Positions 1-8,527 of a stretch of DNA of 64,000 bases are shown here, piece after piece. The notes beneath the pieces are model-generated. The model did no database searches. It saw only the letters and a program-made list of their open reading frames with translations, and was not told where the DNA came from. Each line of letters opens with the position of its first letter. The stretch's first letter is position 1. Source of the DNA: Actinocatenispora rupis (GTDB lineage: Bacteria > Actinomycetota > Actinomycetes > Mycobacteriales > Micromonosporaceae). The stretch covers positions 207,619 to 271,618 of the forward strand of contig NZ_BOMB01000019.1 of assembly GCF_016861975.1 (NCBI RefSeq). The letters run 5' to 3'. The position numbers and the translations under genes were made by a program.

Positions 1-22
1 TGGTGGGCGGGAGGAGGACACC

Positions 23-289
23 ATGGTCACGAAGCAGTGGCACGTCGACGTCGTGGTCGACGACACCGACGGCCGAACGTACGCGGAGGCGCGGCTCGAC
101 ACCGGCGGCCCCAAGCCCATCACCGGGCGGGGCAGGGCCCGCGTCAGCCCGATGGACGAGGACATCCCCGCCATCGGCGCGGAACTCGCGGCGGCCCGCG
201 CCCTGACCGACCTCGGGTACCGGCTGCTGTTGACGGCGGCCGGCGACATCCAGGCCGTCACCCACGAGCCGGTACGCCTCACCCACTGA
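23..289 (+). CDS. DUF1876 domain-containing protein
   Basis: An 88-residue protein that matches the small actinobacterial DUF1876 family throughout: an N-terminal strand beginning MVTKQWHVDV, then a GRTYAEARL segment and an EDIPAIGAELAAARAL helix. The family has no established biochemical role. The ATG at 23 is supported by a strong Shine-Dalgarno stretch (GGAGGAGG, 11-18). The stop codon lies inside the first unit of the tandem repeat that follows, so the repeat is transcribed with the gene unless a terminator intervenes. No operon partner is visible; the window edge hides what lies upstream. Confidence 0.85.
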   Translation: MVTKQWHVDVVVDDTDGRTYAEARLDTGGPKPITGRGRARVSPMDEDIPAIGAELAAARALTDLGYRLLLTAAGDIQAVTHEPVRLTH

Positions 290-382
290 AACCCCGACTC
301 ACTGAAACCCCGACTCACTGAAACCCGCGACTCACTGAAACCCGCGACTCACTGAAACCCGGACTCACTGAAACCCGCGGCT
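284..382. repeat. Six-copy 16-17 bp tandem repeat at the 3' end of the DUF1876 gene
   Basis: Six head-to-tail copies of a unit CACTGAAACCC(C/G)(C)GACT start at 284, 300, 316, 333, 350 and 366. Copies differ only by a 1-bp length change and one or two substitutions. The first copy contains the gene's own TGA stop, so every copy carries an ACTGAAACCC core. A degenerate seventh copy may follow. From 383 to 631 I see no gene. The array looks like slippage-generated 3' UTR sequence; a regulatory role is possible but unproven. Confidence 0.9.
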
Positions 383-631
383 CGGGCGCCGCTGAAGGTC
401 GCGGCTCGGGCGTCGGGCCGCGGCCGATCGGACGTGGCCCGGGATGCGCTGGTCGCGCCTGTGCCGTCCGCCATGTCCGATCGGCTCCGCCGGGAGGCGA
501 TCGTGTCGGCCGGCGCCGCGGGGCGCGGTCCTCCGGGCGGTCTGCCCACCCTGTTCGAACCGGCCACCGAACCCTGCATCGCCGATCGCCCCCTGCTGGG
601 AATGGGAACCGAACACGCCGGAAAGGAGCAG

Positions 632-1093
632 TCACGCGCGCCGGCCCAGCGTTCGTAGCGCCAGCCGGACGCACAGCGTTGCGAGCGGCAGCTCGGCGCC
701 GAGCGCCATGGCGACCGCGGTGGCGAAGTCGCCGCCCGTGGCCGCGGTCGTGGTGTCGAACCAGGCGTCCACCACGAGCAGCGTCGCTGTCGCGGCGGCT
801 GTCAGGGCGTACCGCCGGTCGTCGCGGGCGGCGAGGAGGCCGGTGGCGATCAGACCGAGCGCCTCCAGCGTGTCGAGCCCGACCCAGGCGATCGGCCAGT
901 GCGCTGCGGTCGCGGTGGCCGGCAGGCCGGTGGCCAGCACGTACAGCCATGGCAGCAGGGCGAGTCCGCAGGCGACCAGCAGCCGCCCGGCCCGCCGCAT
1001 GCCCACCGCCGGGCGTGGCTCCGCCGCCTGTTCGTGGAGCGGGATCGCCTCGGCACCGGCCACGTCCTCGTCGCAGCAGGCCAGTTGACGCAT
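632..1093 (-). CDS. Small membrane protein of unknown function
   Basis: A 153-residue protein starting MRQLACCDEDVAG, with roughly three to four hydrophobic segments (for example GRLLVACGLALLPWLYVLAT and a segment around ALTAAATATLLVVDAW), consistent with an integral membrane protein. I do not recognise the family. The ATG at 1093 has a GGGGG Shine-Dalgarno about 6 nt upstream; a longer in-frame extension to 1129 has none. It is divergent from the sensor kinase gene, with about 145 bp between them that presumably holds both promoters. The Cys-Cys pair near the N terminus is not a lipobox. Confidence 0.65.
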   Translation of the reverse strand: MRQLACCDEDVAGAEAIPLHEQAAEPRPAVGMRRAGRLLVACGLALLPWLYVLATGLPATATAAHWPIAWVGLDTLEALGLIATGLLAARDDRRYALTAAATATLLVVDAWFDTTTAATGGDFATAVAMALGAELPLATLCVRLALRTLGRRA

Positions 1094-1237
1094 CGTGTTC
1101 CCCCGCTCCCCGCCGGATCTTCCCTGCACGTACTCCAGCCTCCGGGGTGCACCGGGGCGCCGTCAGTCACGCAGGGTTCCGACCTGGGGTGGAGACAAGT
1201 ACACCTCCGAACCGGGCGGGAGCGTCATGGCACGGGG

Positions 1238-2521
1238 ATGGCCTGCGGCTTTACCGTGTGCCGCATGCAATTCACGAGGTGGCTGCGGCTGGTGCTGGTC
1301 CGGCCGTTCCGCAGGGCGGGACACCGGACCGCGCTCGTCGCCGCCGGCCTGCCGCTCCACCTCGCCGTGGTACCCCTGTGGCTCTGGCTGCTCGGCACGT
1401 TGGCGGCGTTGGTACCGGCCGTGGCTCCGCTGCCGCTGCTGCTCACGCTCGTCGTGACGCCCCTGCTGACCGTCGGGCAGCGGCGGCGCTACCGGGCCCT
1501 CGCCGGCAAGGACCTCCCGCGCCCCGCCGCACCCGGGCCGGGACGTACGTGGAAGTCGGCGGTGCGCCGGCTGGTCACGCGGGCCTTGTGGCGGCAGGTC
1601 TGCTACCACGCCGTGGCGGGCCCGCTGTTCGCCGTCATGGACCTCGCCGTCCTCGCCGTCTGGGCCGCCGGTCTCGTGGCCGCCTCCATCTACGTGTGGA
1701 TCTGGGCGCTGCCTCCGCACTGGCGTTTCACCGACCTCGGGTACACCACGCAGGCCGCGTACCTCACCGCCGGCGGCCTCGTCCTGCTGTTCCTCGCGCC
1801 CCGGCTGACCGGCGCTCTGGTACGGCTGGAGAACCGGGCGGCCGAGGTCCTGCTCGGCCCCAGCCGTACGGAGAAGCTGGCCCGCCGGGTCGCCGACCTC
1901 GCCGAGAGCCGGGCCGGCGTGCTCGACGCCGCCGACGCCGAGCGGCGGCGGATCGAACGCGACCTGCACGACGGTGCGCAGCAGCGCCTCGTCTCGCTCG
2001 CCGTCAACCTGGGCCTGGCCAGGGCCACCCTCGGCGACCTGCCGGCGGATGCCCGCAAGGTGATCGACGAGGCGCACCGCGAGGCGAAGGAAGCGATCGC
2101 CGAGCTGAACAACCTGGTACGCGGCCTGCATCCGGCCGTCCTGGAGGACCGCGGCCTCGACGCCGCGCTGTCCGGGCTCGCCGCCCACCTCCCGATCCCG
2201 GTACACGTGGCGGTGAACCTGCCGCAGCGCCCCTCACCCACGGTCGAGGCCGTCGCGTACTTCGTGGTCTCCGAGGCCCTGACGAACGTGGTCAAACACG
2301 CCCAGGCGACCCGGGCGGACGTGACCGTGGAACGGATCGGGGAGACTCTGCTGGTGGTCGTCGCGGACGACGGCGCGGGCGGCGCGGATCTCGCGGCGCC
2401 CGGCGGCACCGGGCTCGCCGGGCTCGCCAAGCGCGTCGCGTCCGTCGACGGCACGTTCTCCTGCCACAGCCCCGCCGGGGGCCCGACCGTCCTCACCGTG
2501 GAGCTGCCGTGCGCGCCGTGA
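1238..2521 (+). CDS. Sensor histidine kinase, NarL/DesK type (HisKA_3)
   Basis: Membrane histidine kinase of about 427 residues. The N-terminal half has four or so hydrophobic helices. A HisKA_3 dimerisation domain follows with the phosphoacceptor in ERDLHDGAQQR (His near residue 243), then an HATPase_c domain with an N-box (NVVKHA, about residue 350) and a G-box (GGTGLAGLAKR). It should autophosphorylate and pass phosphate to the response regulator encoded immediately downstream; the two genes overlap at 2509-2521. The start is uncertain: ATG 1238 has a GGGCGGGAG 16 nt upstream, while ATG 1265 lacks any Shine-Dalgarno. The signal sensed cannot be read from the sequence. Confidence 0.88.
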   Translation: MACGFTVCRMQFTRWLRLVLVRPFRRAGHRTALVAAGLPLHLAVVPLWLWLLGTLAALVPAVAPLPLLLTLVVTPLLTVGQRRRYRALAGKDLPRPAAPGPGRTWKSAVRRLVTRALWRQVCYHAVAGPLFAVMDLAVLAVWAAGLVAASIYVWIWALPPHWRFTDLGYTTQAAYLTAGGLVLLFLAPRLTGALVRLENRAAEVLLGPSRTEKLARRVADLAESRAGVLDAADAERRRIERDLHDGAQQRLVSLAVNLGLARATLGDLPADARKVIDEAHREAKEAIAELNNLVRGLHPAVLEDRGLDAALSGLAAHLPIPVHVAVNLPQRPSPTVEAVAYFVVSEALTNVVKHAQATRADVTVERIGETLLVVVADDGAGGADLAAPGGTGLAGLAKRVASVDGTFSCHSPAGGPTVLTVELPCAP

Positions 2522-3159
2522 TCGCCGAGGATTCCCTCCTGCTGCGCATCGGCGTGGTCAAGGTGTTGGAGGCGGCCGGATTCGAGATGTGCGCGCAGGT
2601 CGCCGACGCGGAAGGGCTGCTGGCGGCCGTCGAGGAGCACCGGCCCGACATCGCCGTGGTCGACGTGCGCATGCCGCCCGGCTTCACCGACGAGGGGGTA
2701 CGTGCCGCGCTGGTGATCCGCCGCCAGTACCCGGGCACCGCCGTGCTGCTGCTGTCGCAGTACGTGGAGGAGCGGTACGCCGCCGATCTGCTCGCCGCCC
2801 ACACCTCGGGCGTCGGCTACCTGCTCAAGCAACGCGTCGCCGACGTCGAGGAGTTCGCCGAGGCGGTACGCCGGGTGGCGGCCGGCGGCACCGCGCTCGA
2901 CCCGCAGGTCGTCGCGCAGCTGCTGGTACGCCGGCACAGCGATCCGCTCGACCGGCTGACACCGCGCGAGCGGGAAGTACTGGAGCTGATGGCCGGCGGC
3001 CGGTCCAATTCCGGCGTCGCCGCCGAGCTGGTGGTGAGCGAGAGCGCGGTCGCCAAGCACATCAACAGCATCTTCACCAAGCTCGACCTGCCCAAGGCCG
3101 ACGCCGACCACCGCCGCGTACTGGCGGTGCTGCGCTTCCTGGGCGTCGCAACCGCGTAA
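2509..3159 (+). CDS. Response regulator, NarL/LuxR family
   Basis: A 216-residue regulator starting MRAVIAEDS at a GTG inside the end of the kinase gene (13-bp overlap), which implies translational coupling. The receiver domain has the acidic pocket ED, the phosphorylated Asp in VVDVRMPP (D52) and the conserved Lys in YLLKQRV. The C-terminal LuxR helix-turn-helix reads LTPREREVLELMAGGRSN followed by VSESAVAKHINSI. It should bind DNA when phosphorylated by the adjacent kinase. A second GTG at 2518 (4-bp overlap) is a possible alternative start. Targets are unknown. Confidence 0.92.
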   Translation: MRAVIAEDSLLLRIGVVKVLEAAGFEMCAQVADAEGLLAAVEEHRPDIAVVDVRMPPGFTDEGVRAALVIRRQYPGTAVLLLSQYVEERYAADLLAAHTSGVGYLLKQRVADVEEFAEAVRRVAAGGTALDPQVVAQLLVRRHSDPLDRLTPREREVLELMAGGRSNSGVAAELVVSESAVAKHINSIFTKLDLPKADADHRRVLAVLRFLGVATA

Positions 3160-3217
3160 CGCGCGACCGCTCCACGTGCCGTACCACCGGGGCACCGGCT
3201 GGCGGTCGTCCCGCACG

Positions 3218-3235
3218 CCCCGCTCACGCGCGGGG
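3218..3235 (+). terminator. Hairpin downstream of the two-component operon
   Basis: A perfect 6-bp GC-only stem (CCCCGC/GCGGGG) with a 6-nt loop lies 59 nt after the response-regulator stop. There is no T-tract, which is usual for actinobacterial terminators. Plausible but not demonstrated. Confidence 0.4.
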
Positions 3236-3387
3236 AACCCACGGTGCTCGTCGTCGTCCGGTACGCCCGCGCCCGTACGGAACGGGCGTTGATCGCGGAG
3301 GGCGCCGGATCACGGCGCTGAGCCCAGGCATCCGAGCAGGCCGGGGGGCGGGATACTCGGAGCCCGTCCGCACGATCAAGGGGAGTC

Positions 3388-3783
3388 ATGACAAGCAGGT
3401 TCACCGAGTTGGACATCGACTGCCACGATCCGGAGCGGCTCGCGGCCTTCTGGTGCGCCGTGCTGGACTTCACGGTCATCGACCGGGGCGCGGGCAGGGT
3501 CGAGATCGGCTCGTGGGAGCCGACCGTCGAGGACATCCGGGCCCGCCAGATGCCGCCCACGGTGCAGTTCATCCAGGTACCCGAGGGCAAGACCGTGAAG
3601 AACCGACTGCACCTCGATGTCAGCCCGATCGACGCCAGTACCGACGACGAGGTGACCAGGCTGCTCGGCCTGGGCGCCACCAAGGTCGACGTGGGTCAGG
3701 GCCGCGACCGCAACTGGGTCGTCATGGCGGACCCCGAGGGCAACGAGTTCTGTGTGGTGCGCACCCTGGCACCGCAGAACTAG
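3388..3783 (+). CDS. VOC-superfamily protein (glyoxalase/bleomycin-resistance fold)
   Basis: A 131-residue protein of the length expected for a single-unit VOC protein. Visible family features are the N-terminal TELDIDCHDPERLAAFWCAVLDF segment, a central NRLHLDV strand and the C-terminal MADPEGNEFCVV motif. The His in NRLHLDV and the Glu in EGNEF occupy usual metal-ligand positions. The ATG is preceded by AAGGGGAG. Substrate unknown: such proteins range from isomerases to drug-binding proteins. Monocistronic by position. Confidence 0.85.
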   Translation: MTSRFTELDIDCHDPERLAAFWCAVLDFTVIDRGAGRVEIGSWEPTVEDIRARQMPPTVQFIQVPEGKTVKNRLHLDVSPIDASTDDEVTRLLGLGATKVDVGQGRDRNWVVMADPEGNEFCVVRTLAPQN

Positions 3784-3886
3784 GCGACCACGGGCACCCG
3801 TACAGGTCGTGCACGCCGGCGTGGCGATCGCGGCCGGAAGGCGCGGGTCGGCCGATACGGGCCCATCCGGCGAACCCCCGAGCACA

Positions 3887-3899
3887 GTCCACTATGGAC
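3887..3899. promoter_or_regulatory. 13-bp palindrome, copy 1
   Basis: GTCCACTATGGAC is a perfect dyad with 5-bp arms and a 3-nt centre. A sister copy lies at 4262-4274. The shared pattern is GTCYACTRTGGAC. It could be a protein binding site; its owner is unknown. Confidence 0.4.
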
Positions 3900-4261
3900 A
3901 CTACGAGGGCGCCGACGAGCGGTGCGTGGCGTTCGGGCGGCTTTCCGGTGCAACCTTTCCCGGTGCCCAAAATGCCTGCCCCTGGTGGTCCGACGACCGC
4001 GCGGCCCTGCGGACTGCCATGCACGGGGGCAAGGGCACCGAGCAGGACCGCGCCGGTTCGGGCAGACCGGCCTGGACAACCGACCCGGAGTACGTGTCCC
4101 GCCGAGATCGCGGGGGAGCGGGTCGCTGGCCACCCAGCAGCGCCCTGATCGGACGTCGACCGGGCCTGCCGGTACGCGGCCTGTCGGTCACGAAGGCGCC
4201 GCCTGGTCCCCATGTGATCCCCGGCCGGGGCGGCGCCGCGGGTCGGCTGAGTCGGGGGAGT

Positions 4262-4274
4262 GTCTACTGTGGAC
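4262..4274. promoter_or_regulatory. 13-bp palindrome, copy 2
   Basis: GTCTACTGTGGAC differs from copy 1 at two positions (one arm mismatch, one centre base). It sits seven bases from the tRNA terminator hairpin, 375 bp from copy 1. Confidence 0.4.
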
Positions 4275-4280
4275 ACGAAG

Positions 4281-4322
4281 AACGGCCGTTGACCTGGCGT
4301 GATGCCCCGATCAACGGCCGTT
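4281..4322 (-). terminator. Terminator hairpin of tRNA-Pro
   Basis: A perfect 12-bp inverted repeat (AACGGCCGTTGA/TCAACGGCCGTT) around an 18-nt loop begins 9 nt beyond the 3' end of the minus-strand tRNA gene, the position expected of an intrinsic terminator or processing hairpin. Confidence 0.75.
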
Positions 4323-4331
4323 CTGATCCGG

Positions 4332-4405
<74 letters not shown>

Positions 4406-4695
4406 GCACCGCTGTTTCAGCGGCGACAACAGCGTAGCGCAGGCCGTTCGTCGACCGCGCGGGGGTTCGTACCGGGCTGGGCGGTGTCGGGGCGACGCCG
4501 ATTCCACTAGTACTAGCTTCCTAGGATGCATTGCGCGACGTGCTCGGGACCACCCGAACCCGGCACGCGCGGCGACGAACGGCGCACCGGCTACGATGGC
4601 CATCGCCAACAGGGGGAGTGGCGCGTCCCGACGCGAGGACGCGCGCCGAGTCTCGGCCCGCAGCCGGGTCCGGATGGCCGCGGAGGGGAGGCCGG

Positions 4696-5322
4696 ATGGC
4701 ACGCCGGTCGGTGTCCACCTCGCCGGCCACGACAGGCCCCGGCCAGGTCGTGTCGCACAAGGTCTTCACCTGGCCGAACCTGGTCAGCCTGGTCCGCCTC
4801 GCCGGCGTACCGCTGTTCGTCTACCTGCTGCTCGTCGCGCACCACGACGTGGCCGCCCTGGTCGTACTCGCGGTCGGCGCCGGCACCGACTGGGTCGACG
4901 GGCAGCTCGCGCGCCGGCTCAACCAGGTGACGCGTCTCGGCCAGCTGCTCGACCCGGTCACCGACCGGGCGTACATCGTGGTCACGTTGCTGGCGTTGAC
5001 GGTGCGGGACATCGTGCCGTGGCAGTTCACGCTGGTGCTGGTGATCAGGGAGCTGGCGGTGGGCCTGAGCATGCCGGTCCTCTGGTACCACGGATACCAG
5101 TCGCTGCAGGTGCACTACCTGGGCAAGACGGCGACGTTCGTGCTGATGTTCTCGTTCCCGGTGCTGTTGCTGGCGTCGATGGGCGGCTGGCTGGAGGCGG
5201 TGGGCCGCCCGTTCGGGTGGGCGCTGGCGCTGTGGGGTGCCGCGCTGTACTGGTACGCCGGGGTGCTGTACCTGATCCAGGCGGTCCGCGTGGTGCGGGT
5301 GGCGAGGCGAGGTGGGCGCTGA
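4696..5322 (+). CDS. CDP-alcohol phosphatidyltransferase (PgsA2-like)
   Basis: A 208-residue integral membrane enzyme. The CDP-alcohol phosphotransferase signature is complete: DG-x2-AR-x8-G-x3-D-x3-D, read here as DGQLARR...G..LLDPVTD. It would transfer a phosphatidyl group from CDP-diacylglycerol to an alcohol such as glycerol phosphate. ATG 4696 follows GGAGGGGAGG. It opens the block that in M. tuberculosis runs from pgsA2 (Rv1822) to gcvB, and its stop overlaps the next start as TGATG. The exact acceptor alcohol cannot be told from sequence. Confidence 0.9.
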   Translation: MARRSVSTSPATTGPGQVVSHKVFTWPNLVSLVRLAGVPLFVYLLLVAHHDVAALVVLAVGAGTDWVDGQLARRLNQVTRLGQLLDPVTDRAYIVVTLLALTVRDIVPWQFTLVLVIRELAVGLSMPVLWYHGYQSLQVHYLGKTATFVLMFSFPVLLLASMGGWLEAVGRPFGWALALWGAALYWYAGVLYLIQAVRVVRVARRGGR

Positions 5323-6287
5323 TGGACCCGCTGCAGGAGCCACCGCGCGACCCGACCGGTCCGGGTCCGTCGGGTAGGACGTGGGGCAAGGCGTTCGGTG
5401 CCGACCTGCTGGCCCGGCTGTACGAGTCGTCCCTGGAGCCGGGGTACGCGGCTGCCACGGAGCGCCGGCGGCGTTCGGGTCCGGAGCCGCCGTGGCAGCG
5501 TCGCATGGGCCGGCTCGGTACGGCGGCGGTGCTGGTGGTGTTCGGTCTGATGGTGGCGGTGGCGTACCGGCACGCGGTGGCCGCGCAGCCGGAGGCGCAG
5601 CGTACGCACGACCGGCTGGTGGGTGAGGTGAAGAGCCAGCGGGCGGGGACGGACGCGATGCAGCGGCGGGCGGATCGGCTCCGGGCGGAGGTGGCGCGTG
5701 ACCGGGACCGGGCGTTGTCGTTGGCCGGTTCGGACGAGTTGTCGCGGTTGCGGGCGCTGGAGGCGGCGACGAGCCTGACGAAGGTGCGCGGTCCGGGGGT
5801 GACGGTGACGTTGTCGGACGCGCCGGAGCAGCAGGATCCGGTGACCGGTAAGGCGAGTTCGGAGAATCTGGGTCGGGTGTTGGACCTGGACATCCAGTAC
5901 GTGGTGAACGAGCTGTGGCATGACGGTGCGGAGGCGGTGGCGGTGGACGGTCAGCGGTTGGGTGCCACGTCGACGATCCGTACTGCGGGGGCGGCGATCC
6001 TGGTGGACTTCCGGCCGGTGACCGATCCGTACAAGATCACGGCGGTGGGGCCGGATTCGATGCGGTCGCGGTTCGACTCCTCGGCGGTGGGTGCGCGCTA
6101 CCGGGACTTCGCGAAGCGGTACCACATGGGGTTCGGTGTGCAGAGTTCGGCGGAGTTGACGTTGTCGGCGGCTCCGGAGCAGCCGTTGCGGTACGCGCGG
6201 CCGGTGCCGTCACCGTCGCCGACTCCGTCGGGTTCGGCGTCGGGCTCGGGTTCGCCGTCTCCGTCGCGGTCGGGGGGTGGCCGGTGA
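5322..6287 (+). CDS. DUF881 membrane-anchored protein, first copy
   Basis: 321 residues. A cytoplasmic N-terminal stretch of about 60 residues is followed by one membrane helix (about 65-82), a coiled-coil segment rich in Arg/Glu (about 95-130) and the DUF881 domain (GPGVTVTLSDAP ... VVNELWHDGAEAVAVDGQRL ... IRTAGAAILVD). It ends in a Ser/Pro/Gly tail of about 30 residues. Actinobacterial and firmicute DUF881 proteins sit beside the small basic protein near division genes, but their activity is not established. Start and stop overlap both neighbours (TGATG, GTGA), so this is one tightly coupled operon. Confidence 0.9.
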   Translation: MDPLQEPPRDPTGPGPSGRTWGKAFGADLLARLYESSLEPGYAAATERRRRSGPEPPWQRRMGRLGTAAVLVVFGLMVAVAYRHAVAAQPEAQRTHDRLVGEVKSQRAGTDAMQRRADRLRAEVARDRDRALSLAGSDELSRLRALEAATSLTKVRGPGVTVTLSDAPEQQDPVTGKASSENLGRVLDLDIQYVVNELWHDGAEAVAVDGQRLGATSTIRTAGAAILVDFRPVTDPYKITAVGPDSMRSRFDSSAVGARYRDFAKRYHMGFGVQSSAELTLSAAPEQPLRYARPVPSPSPTPSGSASGSGSPSPSRSGGGR

Positions 6288-6616
6288 TCGCGCTGATCGC
6301 CCTGGTGGTGGGCGTGGTGGCGGGTCTGGTGCTGGAGCCGAGCGTGCCGGCGGGGTTGCAGGCGTACCTGCCGATCGCGGTGGTGGCGGCGTTGGATGCG
6401 GTGACCGGTGGGGTGCGGGCGTGGCTGCGTAAGGAGTTCAACGACAAGCAGTTCGTCATTTCGTTCGTGTCGAACGTGTTGGTGGCGGCTCTGATCGTGT
6501 TCCTGGGCGACAAGCTGGGGGTGGGTGCGCAGCTGTCGACGGGTGTGGTGGTCGTGTTGAGCATGCGCATCTTCGCGAACGTGGCGGCGATCCGGCAGAC
6601 GGTGTTCAAGGCGTGA
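6284..6616 (+). CDS. sbp: Small basic family protein (DUF1290)
   Basis: A 110-residue membrane protein with three predicted hydrophobic helices and the diagnostic central sequence DAVTGGVRAWLRKEF-NDKQFVISF. It starts at a GTG that overlaps the upstream stop (GTGA) and ends overlapping the next gene the same way. The family is always found between two DUF881 genes in this context; its biochemical role is unknown. Confidence 0.92.
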   Translation: MIALIALVVGVVAGLVLEPSVPAGLQAYLPIAVVAALDAVTGGVRAWLRKEFNDKQFVISFVSNVLVAALIVFLGDKLGVGAQLSTGVVVVLSMRIFANVAAIRQTVFKA

Positions 6617-7419
6617 GCATGGCTGACGATCCGGATGAGGTACGCGAGGAGTCCGAGGAGCGCTCGGAGGAGCCTGCGGCGGGGGCGGATGCCGAGCGGG
6701 CGCCCGTGTCGCGGTGGTGGACGCACCGGTTGCCGACGCGTTCGGGTGTGCTGATCGGTGTGTTGTTGGCGTTGCTGGGGTTCGCGCTGGCGGTGCAGTT
6801 GAAGGACCGTGACTCGGATCAGGGTCTGGCGGCGGCGCGGCAGGAGGATCTGGTGCGGATCCTGGACGATCTGGATTCGCGCAAGGAGCGGCTGCAGCAC
6901 GACATCTCGGATCTGAACTCGAAGAAGCAGCAGCTGAATTCGGGTGAGCAGGGCCGTAAGGCGGCGGTGGACGACGCGCGGCAGCGGGCGGACGAGTTGG
7001 GGATTCTGGCGGGGACGTTGCCGGCGGAGGGGCCCGGGCTGTCGATCGTGTTCCGGTCGGGTCGGGACGCTGTTGCGGCGAGTGTGTTGCTGGACGCGGT
7101 GGAGGAGTTGCGCGGGGCGGGCGCGGAGGCGATGCAGGTCGCCGGGTCCGACGGCCGGACGGTACGGGTGGTGGCGTCGACCGCGTTCGTGGATTCTGGT
7201 TCGGGTGTGTCGGTGGGGTCGGCGCGGTTGTCGGCGCCGTACACGGTGTCGGTGATCGGTGATCCGGCGACGATGCAGGCGGCGTTGAACATCCCGGGTG
7301 GGGTTGTGGACACGGTGCGGCAGTCCGGCGGTAGCGTGAGTGTCCGGGAGCCGTCGCTGGTACGTGTCTCGGCGACGCGCGCGACGCCGTCTCCGCGGTA
7401 TGCCCGGCCGGTGTCCTAG
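6613..7419 (+). CDS. DUF881 membrane-anchored protein, second copy
   Basis: 268 residues. It has an acidic N terminus (about 30 residues rich in Asp/Glu), one membrane helix (about 44-62), a coiled coil with alternating charged residues (about 70-115) and a DUF881 domain (EGPGLSIVFRSGRDAV...LLDAVEELRGAGAEAMQVAG). It starts at GTG 6613 (ATG 6619 is an alternative) and overlaps the small basic protein gene. It is a paralogue of the copy at 5322-6287 and lacks that copy's Ser/Pro tail. Confidence 0.9.
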   Translation: MSMADDPDEVREESEERSEEPAAGADAERAPVSRWWTHRLPTRSGVLIGVLLALLGFALAVQLKDRDSDQGLAAARQEDLVRILDDLDSRKERLQHDISDLNSKKQQLNSGEQGRKAAVDDARQRADELGILAGTLPAEGPGLSIVFRSGRDAVAASVLLDAVEELRGAGAEAMQVAGSDGRTVRVVASTAFVDSGSGVSVGSARLSAPYTVSVIGDPATMQAALNIPGGVVDTVRQSGGSVSVREPSLVRVSATRATPSPRYARPVS

Positions 7420-7498
7420 CTGGGGCGTTGTCGTACATTGGCGTCTCGGTTGTTGTCGGTGGCCTGGTCGTTTGGCCGTGACTCCTGAGAGGGCTTTC

Positions 7499-7879
7499 GT
7501 GATTCCTGACGATCTGCGGTACACGGCTGAGCACGAGTGGGTGCGGCCGTCGGGTGGCACGGTGCGGGTGGGCATCACTGATTTCGCGCAGGATTCGCTG
7601 GGCGACATCGTGTTCGTCGAGTTGCCGGAGCCGGGTCGTACGGTGACGGCGGGCGAGTCGGTGGGCGAGTTGGAGTCGACGAAGAGCGTGTCGGATCTGT
7701 ACGCGCCGGTGGCGGGGACGGTGACGGCGCGGAACGAGGCGCTGTCGGATGCGCCGGATCTGGTGAACCGGGATCCGTACGGTGAGGGTTGGATGGTGGA
7801 GATCGAGTTGGCGGATCCGTCGGTGGTGGCGGGTCTGCTGGACGCGGCGGCGTACGAGAAGATCACCAGCCAGGGCTGA
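7499..7879 (+). CDS. gcvH: Glycine cleavage system H protein
   Basis: 126 residues, the usual GcvH length. It carries the lipoyl attachment site ESTKSVSD (Lys about 62) within a biotinyl/lipoyl domain, plus the typical IPDDLRYTAEHEWV start and NRDPYGEGWMVEIEL end. Its lipoyl arm shuttles the aminomethyl intermediate from GcvP to GcvT. GTG 7499 has GAGAGGG upstream; GTG 7478 is an alternative. GcvP is encoded 3.3 kb downstream in the same block behind a glycine riboswitch; gcvT is not in the window. Confidence 0.95.
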   Translation: MIPDDLRYTAEHEWVRPSGGTVRVGITDFAQDSLGDIVFVELPEPGRTVTAGESVGELESTKSVSDLYAPVAGTVTARNEALSDAPDLVNRDPYGEGWMVEIELADPSVVAGLLDAAAYEKITSQG

Positions 7880-8076
7880 GGTGCCGTTGGCGGTGTGCCG
7901 CGGCGTAGTGTGGTAGCGGCTGGTTGGCCCGGGTACGGGTCGGGGTCGTGTGGCCTGTCGTCCGGGTGTGGGCGGTGGTGTGCGCGGCGTCGGTTCTCCG
8001 GTCGGCTGGCCGTCTTGTCGGCCGGGTCGGGTCGGCGTGTCCGTCCGTCCCGTTCTCCAGAGCTTGAGGTGGTTCG

Positions 8077-8517
8077 ATGACCCGCCCCGACGACGAGTTC
8101 CCCCCGCTCGACGTCACGTCGACGCTGAACCTCGGTGCGCTCGAGGACATGTTGGACAGTGCCGACGCCGATGTTGTTCCGTCCCGGTTGGCGGGTTCGT
8201 TGCCGCCGGGTACGGCGTTGTTGGTGGTTCGGCGTGGGCCGAATGCGGGTGCCCGGTTCCTGCTGGATCATGATGTGACGACGAGTGGGCGGCATCCGGA
8301 CAGTGACATCTTTCTGGATGATGTGACGGTCTCGCGGCGGCATGCGGAGTTTCACCGGGAGGCCGGGGTGTTCACGGTTCGCGACGTGGGCAGCCTGAAC
8401 GGGACGTATGTCAACCGTGAGCGGGTCGAGACGGCTACCCTGAGCAATGGCGATGAGGTGCAGATCGGCAAGTTCCGGCTGGTCCTGATCGCCGGTCCGA
8501 AGGTGGACGACGCGTAG
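8077..8517 (+). CDS. garA: FHA-domain regulator GarA/OdhI
   Basis: 146 residues. The N-terminal threonine phosphorylation motif (DVTSTLNLGALEDM, residues about 12-25) is followed by a forkhead-associated domain with SGRHPDSD, SRRHAEF and the SLNGTYVN loop. In Mycobacterium and Corynebacterium this protein inhibits 2-oxoglutarate dehydrogenase and acts on glutamate enzymes unless Ser/Thr kinases phosphorylate it. Position between gcvH and the MerR gene matches Rv1827/odhI. The 197-bp gap before it holds no other gene I can support. Confidence 0.93.
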   Translation: MTRPDDEFPPLDVTSTLNLGALEDMLDSADADVVPSRLAGSLPPGTALLVVRRGPNAGARFLLDHDVTTSGRHPDSDIFLDDVTVSRRHAEFHREAGVFTVRDVGSLNGTYVNRERVETATLSNGDEVQIGKFRLVLIAGPKVDDA

Positions 8518-8527
8518 GGGAGTTGGG

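Larger units (their letters stand above)
3784..4331. other. Gene-free stretch between the VOC gene and tRNA-Pro
   Basis: About 550 bp with open frames on both strands but no recognisable protein, no convincing start/Shine-Dalgarno pair and no family motif. It holds two near-identical dyads (3887-3899 and 4262-4274) and the tRNA terminator hairpin. Sites next to tRNA 3' ends often receive integrating elements, but I find no integrase and no duplicated tRNA end here. Confidence 0.5.

Noticed and set aside
284..382. Repeat array as a CRISPR
   Set aside because: Units are contiguous without spacers, only 16-17 bp long and not palindromic; no cas genes are present.
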